Positions 38,986 to 51,460 of a stretch of 64,000 bases of DNA are shown here, piece after piece. Origin of the DNA: Montifringilla adamsi (Eukaryota > Chordata > Aves > Passeriformes > Passeridae); contig JAGGNK010015336.1 of assembly GCA_017590115.1 (NCBI GenBank), forward strand, positions 682,001 through 746,000, read 5' to 3'. The translations under genes and the position numbers were made by a program. Below the pieces are notes generated by a model. The model saw nothing but the letters and a program-made list of their open reading frames with translations. It was not told where the DNA came from and ran no database searches. Every line of letters begins with the position of its first letter. Within the stretch, counting starts at the first letter, position 1.

Positions 38986-39542
38986 AACTTCCCCAATATC
39001 CACAGAATTCCCTGTGTGTAGTTCACACCTCAGCTCAGGCAGGGTTCACAGCAGAACAGACACTCCACAGACATGTGGAGCTTTTTTTGCTGGTTGTGTC
39101 AGTCTGAATTTCTGCAGTGTGCACGTGCATTCCACTGGCTGACAGGAAACAGAGTAAATGTGGGGTGTCTACCTGCACACTCAGGGCTTCTCTTTCTGGC
39201 AATGAAGGCAGAGATGAGACAGAAGTGGGAATTTCATGTAACACAATAATAAAAGTAAAGCCTTTTGGTAAGAATATAATCAGATGAGCTATATTCCTCA
39301 GGAAACTCTTAAACCTGAAGGATTAAAAAGTGTAAAATATGGATATATTTCTTTGGGAGGAACCAATGCATGCTTTGCTGTAGCTGTGAGTCAATGCACT
39401 GCCTCACTTTCAATTTAACCCATTCCACCCAAAGCTGACATACCTTTTGAGCTTCAGTAGGTGTGGAGGACAAAAAGAGCTACAAAATGTTAACATAATC
39501 CTTGAAAGGCGACAAAGGGAAAGCCACATTCAGGAACCCCAG
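38986..39542. other. Spacer between CR1 copies, nothing recognised
   Basis: About 550 bp of mixed-composition sequence with no repeat signature, no domain and no frame longer than about 70 codons. Confidence 0.5.
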
Positions 39543-40048
39543 AAACACAGAATGGTTTGGGTTGGAAGGGACCTTCAAGATCATCCAACCTCCTGCCATG
39601 GGCAGGGACACGTTCCACTAGACCAGGCTGCCCAAAGCCTCATCCAACCTGGCCCTGAACACTTCCAGGGATGGGACAGCCACAGCTTCTCTGGGAAACT
39701 TGTGTTAAAGCCTCACTACTCTCACAGCAAAGAATTTCTTCCTAAAATCCAATAATCTCTTGACTGAATATTGGATATTGATTGGTACCTTCTTTCAATT
39801 TAAAACCATTCCCCCTTGCCCTATCACTCCATGCCCTTGTCCAAAGTTCCTCTCCAGCCCTCTTGGAGCTCTTTTAGGGACTGCAAGAGGGCTCCAAGGT
39901 CTCCCCGGAGCCTTCTCTTCTTCAACTGAACAAACCCAACTCTCCCAGCCTGTCTCCATAGCAGAGGTGCTCCAACCCTCTCATGAAATTTGTGGCCTCC
40001 TCTGGGCCTGCACCAGCATTTTGGGGGCCCCAGAGCTGGATGGCATCC
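39543..40048 (-). repeat. CR1 LINE, about 505-bp 3' end with an interior extra segment
   Basis: It starts with AATGGTTTGGGTTGGAAGGG, runs through CCATGGGCAGGGACACGTTC and AGGGATGGGACAGCCACAGC, and ends at GGGGGCCCCAGAGCTGGATG. This places a 5'-truncated CR1 on the minus strand. The minus frame still reads KKRRLRGDLGALLQSLKEL, the well-known C-terminal ORF2 signature. Between the TTTCTTCCTAAAATCC block and AATTTAAAACCATTCCC there are roughly 25 more bases than in the usual CR1 layout (about 39745-39785), rich in TGAATATTGG-like sequence. These may be a small insertion or subfamily variation. The end points are similar to those of the copy at 36757-37248. Confidence 0.95.
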
Positions 40049-41230
40049 ATGTAAACAGAGCACTGTGATTAGGTATCACAGTCCTGCCTCCAGAGGTACT
40101 TTATTTTATAGAGTTTTATGGTTTTTTCCTCATGAGCTCACTAACATTTTAAATCTGTGCCTTGTGGTTCGGGAGCCTTGAACAACACAACTTCCACAGA
40201 CCTTGAAAATACAGAATCAGCCCTGAAGGGCCTAGTGCTCCCCAATCATTTTGTGGCCCCTACATAAATGGTATTTTGAGTACTTTATTCCTTGCATACC
40301 AAGCTGATGTGGGGAGAAGGAGCACCTTCTGAGGATGACTCAGCACTGACTTTCCAGGGAAAGGGGTTCTGATATTGTATAGTGATGACAGCAGCACCAA
40401 GTGTGGGCACAGAGGTATTCACATCATATACAAGGGGAAAAAAAGTGAAGCATCAAGAACAGGATTAAATGAATAGATCAGACAGGCAGCAGAGTCTATT
40501 TTTAAAGTTCCAATAATAACCACCTATGAGAAAACAAAACAAAAGTGCTTTAGGAGATCAGCCCTAACATCGGCTGCCCAATGTGCTCCTCAGCTTTAAG
40601 GACACAGACAACACAGAATGAGAATATAAAAGCTATTTTGGTCATAGTTTTATGTACTTTAAGTTCTTGCTTTCTTGACACAATATAAACCATCCATTGA
40701 CAATGTAATTCTGCTGCCATACCTTTCCCTACCAGAAAACATTTGCTTGATATTTTTTAATTGATTATCCCAAGGAAGTTCCAGGACTGTCTGCCTAATT
40801 TGGGCTGAGTTTGCAATGCACTGAGATGTAGCAGTTTGATTGTAAGGAGACCACATCAAACTAAGAGGTGTAATCACTGAGCACACAGCAGTTACTCTTC
40901 CCATGGAGGAGTGCTATGGATGTTATCCAACTGCAAGTACAATCTAACACATGTACTCTACTAGTTGTAGAGTCTGCAAGCCTAAAGGAGGGTCAAAACA
41001 AAAAATTAAAAAAAAAAAAAAAGCCTTTCCACCCTAACTGCCAAATTCTGAACTTCTGTTGCTGTTCCTTGGAGACAAGCAGTAGTATTTCTGGGTTTGC
41101 AGAAGCAGCTCAGGAACGTGTGAAATATAAGACAAGACTGGACAACATCCATGCAGCTCCATGCTGTACTTCAGTCTGCTGCCTCCTCTGTGCAGAGCAG
41201 AAGGGCTTTTGCAGAGCTCCAGGGCAGGTG

Positions 41231-41330
41231 ATCCGTGCCAGGCCAAGTGCAAACCTCTCCCAGCCCGTGACACGAGCTGAGCACATCACTGGCAGAGCTG
41301 CAGCCCGAGCTCCGAGCGCTGAGTGCCGCC
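41231..41330. promoter_or_regulatory. CpG-richer patch, possible regulatory element
   Basis: Seven CpG dinucleotides occur in about 100 bases, in a window where CpG is otherwise rare. They include a GACACGAGC segment and a CTCCGAGCGCTGAG segment. Downstream, at 41586-41593, ATCAATCA matches the PBX/HOX-type TGATTGAT site. These are only hints. No TATA box, start codon context or splice site ties the patch to a gene, and it is far below the size of a CpG island. Confidence 0.2.
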
Positions 41331-41960
41331 TAAAGCTCTCTCCTCCTCTTCCAAATGGATTAATTTTTAAAGATAACTTGCTTTTCTCTTCCAGCAGGGA
41401 AAGAGTGGGGACAGACTTCCAAAAATAGGCTAGCCTGTCACAACTGCTAACTGTCACACAGTGCTGAGATTGGAGCTGATCTCTTGGGGAGGCGGCTGAG
41501 AACAGAGGGGAGTAAGGAAGCAAAGAGAAAGAGTAATTTCTCTTTCCATAGCCCAGCCAGAATGAAAATGAATAGGCAACCTGTAATCAATCACAAATAA
41601 TACATAAGCCAAAAATCAGTCATTCTGAGTAAAAATACATAAACCTATCAGTTTACCAGCATTTATTAGCACAAGTGCTATATTCTGCAGCATCAAAAAT
41701 GATGCCCAAATGGACTCTCTGATCAAGGTCTCACCAGGAAAAATACAAGATTATTGCCCGTTTAAACAAATTGATCCAGCAAATTAAACCAAAATGCTCT
41801 CTTTAAATTCAGTTTTCAAAATGCTGTCCTAAAAAGGCTCCTGTCCATGTGGCCTCTGCAGTACCTAGACACTGAAGTCACAAGATGACTAGAAAAAATG
41901 ATGTTTAGACTTTTGTGAGATGAAGCTCCATTCAGGTTACACAAATTAAAAGCTTATTTA

Positions 41961-41982
41961 AAAATATATATATATATATAAT
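41961..41982. repeat. (AT)n microsatellite
   Basis: A short run of alternating A and T, about 10 repeats, in AT-rich surroundings. Confidence 0.9.
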
Positions 41983-43279
41983 AAACCCACTTAAACCCAG
42001 ACAAAATTTGCCCCAAATATTGTACCAAATATTTAAAGTTAAAAGAAAAGGTAGGAAGAAAGCTACAACTGCATCATTATTAAATGGATGAGAACATAAT
42101 CTCATTCAACAGTGATCTTAGCTCTGTGCATTCATTTTATTAAGAGGTCTGAAAAGGAATATTTAAAAACAAAATCTTATTAAGAAAGTCTTCATCATCC
42201 TTGCTGATGTTTTTTTCCTTCCCACTGCATGAAGGAAATGTAATTTTTTTCCGTATAATCTTTGCCAATAACAGACTAATTTTTTTTCATTGCCTGCCTT
42301 CGTCACACGTTGTTGTGGAACATTAAGTGTGCACTTAGATGAGCTGCAACACCAGGTGTTTTCTGATGCATCTGTGTGAGATGCTAATCTCAGCATCAGG
42401 ACAAAAAACTAGAAGATGACATAAAATTGGACACAATCACTAATTCATGAATTTAATTTCCCTTTTTAGGTCTAAAACACAGCCCACTTGTCTGCAGACA
42501 ACAACAGACTTCTGTTGTGTAGAGTCATGAAACACTGATTTAATAAGACAGAGATAGTGACCAAGGAAGATTATTTGATTTTTTGAATGATGACCATACC
42601 TAGAGGCCCCAGGAATGACACAGCCATGATTTCAGGGGCTGGGTACAAACTGTGCCAGTGTGGGCTCTGCCTGGCAGCCCCTTCCTTCTGTGTGCTCACT
42701 TCTTTATTTGTACTTCAGAATAGCACTCTCACAAAAAAGAACAGTCATGGGAGCTAAATTTTATTATTGTAATACTTCTTGAATCTTGTATAAAGCATTG
42801 CTCTGCTCCAGACATGAATGTGCAATACAAACACCAAATATTATCACTTTCCATGGATAAACACTGTAGTGCTCCCGCAGAGCTGCACACCAAGGGGCAG
42901 ATCCCACACCCAGAGTCCAGGAAGGGACAAGAGAGCTTCAATTCCTGCTCAACAGAAAATTCTTCAACTAAATGTCCATGACAGCCCATTAAAACAAGGC
43001 CGATTTGAGAGGGAACACGGATGAGTAAGGCCTCTGGCAATGCATGCCATCATTACAGTCATTGTAGATAACTGAGGGCTCTTACACAGGTGTATCACAG
43101 CTTTGTCCTCCCCTCCAAACTTCAATTATCAAAATAAAAACCTACTTAAAGAAATAATAACCACCAGTGGCAATTTTTTTCCTTAATGTCAGATATAAAA
43201 TAAAATTAATTCCAGTAAACAACCCTTGAACTGAGAATCTGAAGAACAGCACATAAAAAAACACAAAACACCTTTTCAA

Positions 43280-43560
43280 CAAGCCCTCGCCGGGAGCCCT
43301 TTATTCTCACCCAGTGTTTGTGAGACGTTTTTATGAGAGCTTTTGTGGGGCTCGCCCCTATCAGAGCAGACACAGCGATTACTGTCGGGGAGAGTGCTCT
43401 AATAACACACATGGCACCTCGCTGGGAGCCAAAACACCCAAATATCAGCAGCAAAATATCAGCCAGATCACAAAACAGCCAGATAGGAACAAAACAGCAG
43501 CTCCCTCTGGGCACAGCAGGAGAAATCCTTCTGCTACGAGGAGGTGGCTGGAGTCCCAAG
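43280..43560. promoter_or_regulatory. Complex CpG-containing patch, possible conserved non-coding element
   Basis: At least seven CpGs in about 280 bases (for example in CCTCGCCGGGAG, GAGACGTTT, GGCTCGCCCC and GTCGGGGAG) stand out from the CpG-poor surroundings. The patch is also free of simple repeats. Open frames exist on both strands (88-95 codons plus, 117 codons minus) but overlap and show no domain. It could be a conserved non-coding element or an unrecognised exon. Conservation cannot be assessed here. Confidence 0.2.
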
Positions 43561-45007
43561 GCAAGTATTTTGTTATCTAAAAGTGGTTTTCAAATTCAGA
43601 CATTCTGCCCCAAGACCTGAGCAAAGCAGTGTTGAGGTGGCTGCATCGAGGTTTGTCACAACAGTTTTCAGGTATTAACTCTCTTCTAGTACAAGTAGCT
43701 CAGGGAGAAACAACGGATTTTATGTGTATCTCTGACTCTTTGATCACCTCCTAATGGAAAATTAGACCTAACTTGGATCTTCTCTTTTTGTGTTAGGGAT
43801 ACCCATACATTATTGGTGGGTTAATAGAAAGAAGTGGAAAAAAAGCCAAATATCTCTAATAACGTAGTTATAAAGGACCATGGCTTTAAAGCAACTGATT
43901 CTGCACAGAGTAAGGCATCTAGAAACAATTTTTTTTTTTTTAATTTCTTCCCTGATCTGAATCTCCTCAAAGGTACGTTTTTCAGGCAGAAAAAAATACT
44001 GAATGTACAACATGGCCATTACTTATCTCCTGAAACACCTTGGCAGCCTCAAAAATTGGCACATCTCATGACTCCAGCTCAGGGACTGTTCCTCACTGAG
44101 AATATTCATCTTATACAGTCATCCTAATGAAGGAGCCAGGGTCAAGAAGCAAACTTTGCACTGGTGGAGAAAAACCTCCCAATTCCACATTTCTGGATGG
44201 AAGGGCAACTGGATTTCTAGATGGGAAAGACAACTCTTGGGGGCACACAAAAAAATCCTCTTCTACTTATTTTCTCAAGTCAAATCTAAAGGCTTGCCAA
44301 ATTGCTTGGACACTAACATGCATTTACCAAAGCAAAATACTGATTCACTGCCCTCACTGGAACAGAATGATGGTTAATATTTTTTGCCAATTATCTGCTC
44401 CTACCTTTCCATTACTGAGATAGCAATGCATGTATCACAAAGGGGTTTTGAGTGTGTGACAAAGAGTTTTGGCTACTGAAAAATAGTGCTGCACAATTTG
44501 CAAACCCAGAAGGTTATTTCAAGACAAAATTGCCATGAAACACTGTCATTTAAATAATGAATGGCTATGCTTGCTTGCTTGATTTCTTTCTTCTAAAATA
44601 ATTTTTCTTGCTTTCTGTCAGTTGGCAACAAATTCATCTTAACATTTGCATTTCAAGCAAGAAGAGAAACCCAGACAGTTGCTCCAAAAGGACTGGAAAA
44701 TGTACTCTGAACTCTGGTATGTACAAAGCCATCAGAGCCTTCCAAACTTAGCCATTAGTAGTTTGCCAGGAAATCCAGAAGGAACCCCAACTTTGCTTAG
44801 AGGATTTGGAAGTTGCTCTTCTCTCCCATTTGAAAATGCTTTTCAGTCTCATCCCAGTTTGCAACATCCACTCAAACACTCGGATGAAAAAGGGCAACTC
44901 ACTCTGCTCTCTCCCCATATCCATACAAAGAGACACAAAATGTCCTTTGCATAATTTATGAGCAAAATGGCTCATATGGGGTCAAGTTTGTAGTTGTTGA
45001 ATTGGGA

Positions 45008-45028
45008 TTTTTTTTTTTTTTTTTTTTG
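45008..45028. repeat. Poly(T) run, 21 bases
   Basis: Uninterrupted T on the plus strand. No retroposon body is recognised on either side, so its origin is unclear. Confidence 0.95.
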
Positions 45029-47892
45029 GTGGTGCTGTTTTATCACCAGCAGTCACTGTGGAATTCAGAGGTCAAGTATTCAAGAAAAAAATGCCCATTC
45101 AGGAATCATGAAATAGGTCTAACTCTCATTATTATTCAGCAAAAAAACCAAAATATGGGCTCCATTGCTACCAGAGTTCCTGTTTGCAACAGTCTACCTT
45201 AAGCAAAAGAGAGATGTGGAAAGAAACTCTATTTCAATTGCTTACACCACTACAGAGAGCAGGGCAATTTTGGGCAACAGATTTTAGCCCTTTAGCATGA
45301 AAGAACAAAAAACTAGAGCATTTGTTTGGGCAGAAGGGAAAATAAAATTAACCCCCCACCACCACCAGGTTTTGTACAAATATTTGGCTATGAGATGCCT
45401 ATGCAGCCAATTGGTCAAGCATTTTGTCTGATAATTTGAGTCTGCAGCCTCATGGACTCAAAGCATCTCCTTTAGAAGCCATCTCAGCTGATTTTTTTGT
45501 GTACTGTGGGCATTGGTCAGAGGTGCCAGGCTGAAAGGCTGCAGCCTTGGCACGCTCTCCTCCCCCCTCAAATGGAAAGGAGTACAGAACAAGTCTTCCT
45601 AACCCTAAATTCCACCCCAAAAGCAGCTTCACCACCCCCTTGCTGCAGTGTCTTATCAAGTTAACAGTAAAAAAAACCACAGTGCACAGACAACACTGCT
45701 CAGGAATAGCCTTTTATTTAAATCTAAGATTTTTTTTTTTTAATCTAAGGTAATAATTATGTTAAATGTGATTACTTCACTGATTCATTACCACATCAGA
45801 GTTCACCATATATAATTTACTGGGCATGTTGGCATTTAACTAATGGTGTGTGACATAAAGAATCTGATTGGGAACTGGACGCAGGAGTTATACAACTTCA
45901 GACACACACACGTGTATAAATGCATTTAGAGAGACAATAAAGACCTCCACACAAATTTCCACTCTTGACTCTCAGCTTACAGGGTGGGATGCTTTTAAAA
46001 ATTGTGTCATTTTATCTCTGCCTCTAAGACAGCTTCCTTGTAAAAAGAGAGAAAATATTCAAAGGGTTTAATTATTTTTTAATCTTTTCCTGAGCATTCA
46101 GCGATTCCTCAGTGAATTATTTTCACTGCATTCAAACCGGCAAAATAAATCCACCACAGGCTAACTCCTAACTCCCTCCCACCCACAAATAAATCCTAAC
46201 TTTTGCCCACTTTCAAACACAAAAGAATAATAAACAGCAACACCATAGACTTTTAGGTTAAGCTGAAATGAAGAGAGATGTAACATTCAAAACTATTTTA
46301 AAATATGGACAACATAAAAACCACAGAAGAAAGAAACAACATATGCAGAGCTACTTGTTGAAAAGTATTTCACTGAGAAGTTCTATGAAAGATTTGCACT
46401 GAGGAAATGTAGATGTGAGAAAGCAAGAGATTTCTTATCCATATTATTTCAAATGGCACAATACTTTTGTTATACACAAATATATATTTATTAAGACTGG
46501 CGAACTAGTACAGGCAGAGGGTGGGTGAGATGTCCTCCAGAAACTGTCATTTTTGGAACTGAAATTATTCTATGGAAAGGAAGCAATGACTTTACAGGAT
46601 GAACTGAGGGTGGTAAATCCCTGTGGAGAAAACATCTTCCTCTAGGTACTTGAATAATTTATAGCAGCATGGTGCAATGGTCACTCCTGGTAAAATTCTG
46701 CTGCATTCAAAGATTCCACAAATTCAGAAGTTTTAATCATTTTATATATTAAACTCACGCCTCTGCATTAACACAGCCTTCCAGAATTAAAAAGGTTTTC
46801 ACAGTAGCATGTCAAGTGGATGATTTTAATGGTCTTTCAAACACAGTGCCAGGCAGAGACTCAAGTGACATAGCTTTGAGGAGAGAAAGTGAATTTAGAG
46901 GCAGCCATTTATGTCTTCCTTATATTCCACTTTATTTCAAAATATAACACAAGTTTTAAGGAATTATAAATGTAACAATTTAACATTAATGCCTATTGTT
47001 TTAGTCTCTAATGAAGAAATTAAGCCTCAAATCCATCTGCAGCCTCATACACAATTGTCCTTTGCATTTTTTATCCATAAAGATGCTCTAACTCAGAATG
47101 ACTTTTGGCTACATCTTTTTCTCAAAAACTAAAATAAATACCAAGAGAAGCTGGCAACATTCAAAACAATCATCCCTGAGCTCAAAAACACAAAGATAAC
47201 AACCCCAAACAACAGTTATTAAAGAAAATGGGCAGAAAGCAGTCCTGTCATCAAAACCTGGAGGCCCAAGGCCATCATCACAGACAGCTACAGCACCCAG
47301 GAGGTGACAAAGGTGTGCATAAAACTTCTCACAGCTCTGAGTGTACCCAGCACATCCAGCTGCCCAGAGCCAAGCAGGAAATAAACAAAAGCAAGGTAAT
47401 AAACCCTGCCTTAGGGTACAAAATGTGGTGCAACTTTGTTCATGAGCATATTTGTACATGCACACCCCATTAGGAAAAATCCTTCCAGTTTCTGAGATGT
47501 GCTCTACAACCATTGCTCACTGTCACAACTTCTGCTCCTCTCTGACATGTTGCATTTTTTAACTCCTGTGAAATAAACTCATGGACAATGACAGTCCAGA
47601 TCCAAAACCAGTTTTTACCTGGCCAAGGAGAAGTCTGGTAGGAGCTCAGCCTGAAACCAGAACTTTCTTTGAGAAGTCCTGCACACAGGTGCAGTGTTCA
47701 GCAGTGTTCAGCACCTTCTATGCCAATGTATCAGGGCCCATTTTAGCTAAAAATAAATAGCTGCAGGCTCCCAAATCAACAATTCCAGCACAGCCTGGCA
47801 AACTTGGCAGTCAGATTTCAGTGATCATGTTCCCATCTTAAAATACTCATCTCTGCTATGTTTTACTATGTGCAAGGATACTCCTAAGACTG

Positions 47893-47914
47893 AATACTTG
47901 GTAAACCAAGTATT
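47893..47914. repeat. Perfect 9-bp hairpin next to a microsatellite
   Basis: AATACTTGG (47893-47901), TAAA, then CCAAGTATT (47906-47914) form a perfect 9-bp stem with a 4-base loop, 18 bases before the TTTTA repeat begins. It may be chance, or may mark the site where the repeat arose. Confidence 0.8.
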
Positions 47915-47931
47915 TAATGTAATATTGTTTG

Positions 47932-47994
47932 TATTATTTTATTTTATTTTATTTTATTTTATTTTATTTTATTTTATTTTATTTTATTTTTATT
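47932..47994. repeat. (TTTTA)n pentanucleotide microsatellite
   Basis: About 12 near-perfect copies of ATTTT, then degenerating to TATTTGTAG. It is a typical length-variable vertebrate simple repeat. Read on the minus strand it is (TAAAA)n. Confidence 0.97.
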
Positions 47995-48927
47995 TGTAGT
48001 ATAAAGCAATAAAAATTTCTTCCTTGGATTTTTCCGTGTGTGTTCAGATTATTCTGCACACTGTGTGTAAGGATGCCTTTAAATTCAGCAGCAGAAGGGC
48101 TCATCTCTCATGCACTGCTCTGAGGAGACACAGCATTTTTGTCTTCAGGTTCATAGGACCTCTGGTCCTACTGGCCTCAGAAGGACAACTTAGGGACAGA
48201 CATTAAATGTGCCTTTTATTATCTCACAAGAACATGGCCAGTGATCAGGACCTTGCAGCATGCTAGCTCTTCCCAAGGCAATTTTCTCTATTTTGTTACC
48301 CAGAAAGTCAATCAGTGAATGTGGTGATTTTCCTCTCAGGATCTGCATTTATTTTTAAAAAACATGATTAATGGGTCTTAATGTAGCAGCAGCTCTCACA
48401 CTTGACAGAAAATAAAAACTCAACCCAACATGCTCAACTTTAAAAAATGCATAAGGGTAAGTAGAGCAAAAACAAAGCAGTTATGTTCTACAATGCCATC
48501 TCAGGTCTGCTCCCAGAAAGCATTAGCAAACTAAGATATATTTAGTAAAAATTAAGGTGGCACTATATGTCTGATTTATTCAAAAAACCTCAGAGGAACT
48601 GGGAAAGAAAAAAAAAAAAAAAGGAAAAAAAAAAGACTTTTACTTTCATCCCTGCTTTTGTGCTTCCTGAAATGTTAGCAACCATGACTACCAGACGTCA
48701 GTGTGCTCTCATTTTCATCACCATGAACTACCAAAAAGCAATACATTCCCACTAAACTTTCTTCCTCTCTCTCTCTTTTTTTTTAAATAGAAGCTTCACA
48801 TAGTTCAGTATCAGCACAATGGCAATGTGACCCCACATATCCTGCCCTTTTTGCCTAAGAACTTGTGAAATCAGCACTCCTTAACCTGCGAGGTAGATTA
48901 AAATCAGGAGCTGCAATGGTAAAAATT

Positions 48928-49270
48928 CACAGAAACATAAAACCACAGAATATCCTGAGTCGGAAGAAATCCACAAGGACCATCAAGTCCAACTCCTGGT
49001 TCTGCACAGGACACCCCAACGTTCCCACCATGTGACCAAGAGCATTTTCCAAGCACTTCTTGAGCTCTGTCAGGCTTGGGGCTGTGACCACTGCCCTGGG
49101 GAGCTGTTCCAGTGTGCCCAACCCCTCTCTGGATGAAGAACCTTTTGCTAACACTCAACCTAAACCTCCCCTGACACAGCTCCAGCCATTCCCTTGGGTC
49201 ACTGATCACCACAGAGATCAGGGCCTGCCCCTCCTCTTCCCCTCGTGAGGAAGCTGCAGACCAGAACCGG
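48928..49270 (-). repeat. CR1 LINE, second 3'-end type
   Basis: The left edge has CACAGAATATCCTGAGTCGG, followed by AGTCCAACTCCTGGTTCTGC, GTCAGGCTTGGGGCTGTGAC and CTGCCCCTCCTCTTCCCCTC. These are characteristic of the CR1 subfamilies whose forward tail reads CAACTCAGGATATTC, distinct from the TTTGGGTTGG type at 36.7 and 39.5 kb. The element is on the minus strand, 5'-truncated near 49270. Minus frames still show the FRLSVSKRFFIQRGVGH segment near the end of ORF2. It is an old copy with frameshifts. Confidence 0.93.
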
Positions 49271-51300
49271 GCAGCATCAGTCTTAAACAACCTAAGGACA
49301 TTGGTCTTCAGTGACACTTGGGCCAGCATAATCTACAAAAAGAACAATGAAGCCCCTTCTCTTCAGTGTTCACTTACTTTGGAGACAAGAAAATTAATAA
49401 AAAAACACGTAACCCCCTGGGAGATATGAACAGTGGTTGCACTTGCTGGGGGTTGAATTTTGATTACCTTCGAACACATCCTGGTTCTCCCATCCCAAGC
49501 CAGAGCAGCATTTGTGGGATAAGAGGCTGCCTGTCTCCTCTCCTCCCAGAATCAGCATCTGCAGCAGCTTAATTATCAAGTTACAAATAAACATATTCAG
49601 CTTGGTGCATACATTCAATTACAGATAATGAGCTCTAGACAAAAGCTATTGAACTATAACTGAAATTCTATGAGCCGGTACACAACAAACCAAGATTAAA
49701 TGATATGGGCTAAGGACAAGGAAAAAAAATATTCTTCCCTTGAAAAGCATGCAAAGTAAGGAGATTTTCTGGGGAAAATCTGACAAAGAGGTAATTGTCA
49801 ATACCTATTATTTTCTCTAGTCTCATCCATTTTTCATAATGTTCCAGCAAAAGTTCAAGTGGTACTCAAATTTTTTGACTCTGACTGTTGCTGTTAAAAT
49901 GAGATGTTTACAAATAAAAGCTTAGTGTTTGCTCAAAGTCCAACTTTATAATACCATCAGGATGCACCACAATGTGCTACATGCCTGCAAATAAAAGCTA
50001 AGACAAAGTAAGGCCTGAAGGCACATTTTGGAAATTTCTGTAATTTTAAACTCTGCAGTGATACACCAAATAAACTCCGAGTATTAGAAAGTTGGGAAAT
50101 TCAGACATACAGTTTACTTTAAAGGAAATGAAAACATCAAGGGTTCAGCCAGGGAGAGATGAAGTCAGTGGAAAACCCTGACGTCTGTCCAATGCGTCAG
50201 GCACGGTCAGGAGCTGCACAGATTAATTTTCTCCAGCTTCAAGACAATTTACAAATGTACATAGAGTTCTTTGAACACATTATGACTATGAATAGTTATG
50301 AAAATGTTTTGCTCTCTCAGTTTTTTGACATATGGGAGTGTTCTTTACATTGGCTTTTTTCTTTATAAACTGAGTTTTCGTTTGCAATGGAATGAAGATT
50401 CTAGGATTCTGCATGCAAACCTTATCAGAAATACAGTTTCTTTATCTCTTCAAAAAGGGCCTGTTGTAGTGTTCCATCTGAAACGTTTGCTGTAATCCTT
50501 CATCCTGGATTTAGTTTATTCAGATGCTAAATATAAAATAATCTGGAAATGCTAACAATTGCTTCTGCTCAGTATCTGTCCAGTGGCTTGCAAGTTCATC
50601 ATAACTTTTTATTTCGGACACGTCAGTTCAGACTGCACTCTCCTGATAGCACAAAATTAAAAACTCAAGTGCTGCCTCCTACTTCCAGCATAGCAAAACC
50701 CAGACACAGACGAGCAGGATGATTACAGATGACAGAGGGCTTTTGGAAGAGGTATTTCACTTTGCTGCCTATTGCTACAGAAAATTGATTTCTCTAACCA
50801 CAACTTGTAGCAAGCTTTCACAAGACTGCGGCTATGACCTTACAAGCATCCCAGTCAGCCCCTGGATAACCAGGGAGGGAGAGCAGGCAACACTGAACAG
50901 ATTCCAAAGTTGACTTCTCCCACATCAACATGATGCTGAGAACTTGCTACACAGCAAGAACAGACAGATTTTCCTCCTTTCCAGGGTAACTGCAAATTAG
51001 TGCAATCTGCCAACAGACAAGGAAAGTTCACCTCATACAAAAGAACATCTTCCAGTAGACCTGGAGCATTTTACCCTGACAAAACCCAGCTGCTTTCTCA
51101 TTACTCAGCTGTCAGATGGCCACTGTCTTGGAAAATATTGCTCTGTGAAAATACCTGCCTCCATAACCCACTGTCATGATATTCCATATACAATGTTTCT
51201 GCATCTCCTCTTGGAGCCACCACACTCTGCTTTTAGGGCTCTGAGGTCACTTTCTTCCCCTCTTTACTGTTACAGCTGAGGACTGGAGCTGTATCTGGAA
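49271..51300. other. Single-copy non-coding stretch
   Basis: About 2 kb without a recognised repeat. Frames are under 80 codons. A more complex patch at about 50140-50260 with several CpGs and a CAGATTAATTTTCT segment looks unlike random AT-rich DNA and may be a conserved non-coding element, though nothing here proves it. Confidence 0.5.
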
Positions 51301-51460
51301 GTGGCCACAAGCCTGGCAGAGTTCAGGGAGACTCTGGATGAGGCTTTAAGTCAAGCCATATGGTTTAGTTTTAGGTAACTCTTAAAGGAACAGGACTTGG
51401 ACTCTATGATCCCTATAGATCCCTTCCAACTTGAGATTTTCTATGATTTTATTATTCTAT
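51301..51460 (+). repeat. CR1 LINE, short 3' end
   Basis: Forward-strand CR1 tail: GTGGCCACAAGCCTGGCAGA, a TATGGTTTAGTTTTAGG segment, then GATCCCTATAGATCCCTTCC and AACTTGAGATTTTCTATGAT, ending in a degraded ATTCTAT repeat. Only about 160 bases remain, so it is 5'-truncated and long inactive. Confidence 0.9.

Larger units (their letters stand above)
40049..48927. other. Single-copy non-coding stretch with CpG-richer patches and simple repeats
   Basis: Nearly 9 kb without a recognised interspersed repeat. The longest frame in the window (170 codons, plus, 40916-41428) lies here but includes an A-run translated as poly-Lys and overlaps a 137-codon minus frame, so it is not credible. Patches of higher CpG at 41231-41330 and 43280-43560, an (AT)n run at 41961-41982, a 21-T run at 45008-45028, and the TTTTA repeat near 47932 are notable. 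No domain is recognised in any frame. Confidence 0.5.

Noticed and set aside
40916..41428. 170-codon forward open frame, the longest in the window
   Set aside because: It runs through an A homopolymer giving poly-Lys, has no domain, overlaps a 137-codon minus frame and gains length from a CpG-richer patch. It is not credible as a gene.
45000..45060. Poly(T) as the tail of a minus-strand processed pseudogene
   Set aside because: No parent gene sequence is recognisable downstream and no flanking duplication was found.
47109..47513. 134-codon minus frame, Cys- and Leu-rich
   Set aside because: No recognisable domain, no splice or promoter context, and an overlapping plus frame of 81 codons. 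It is consistent with chance.
48904..49329. 141-codon minus frame
   Set aside because: It is the remnant of CR1 ORF2 and 3' region, not a host gene.
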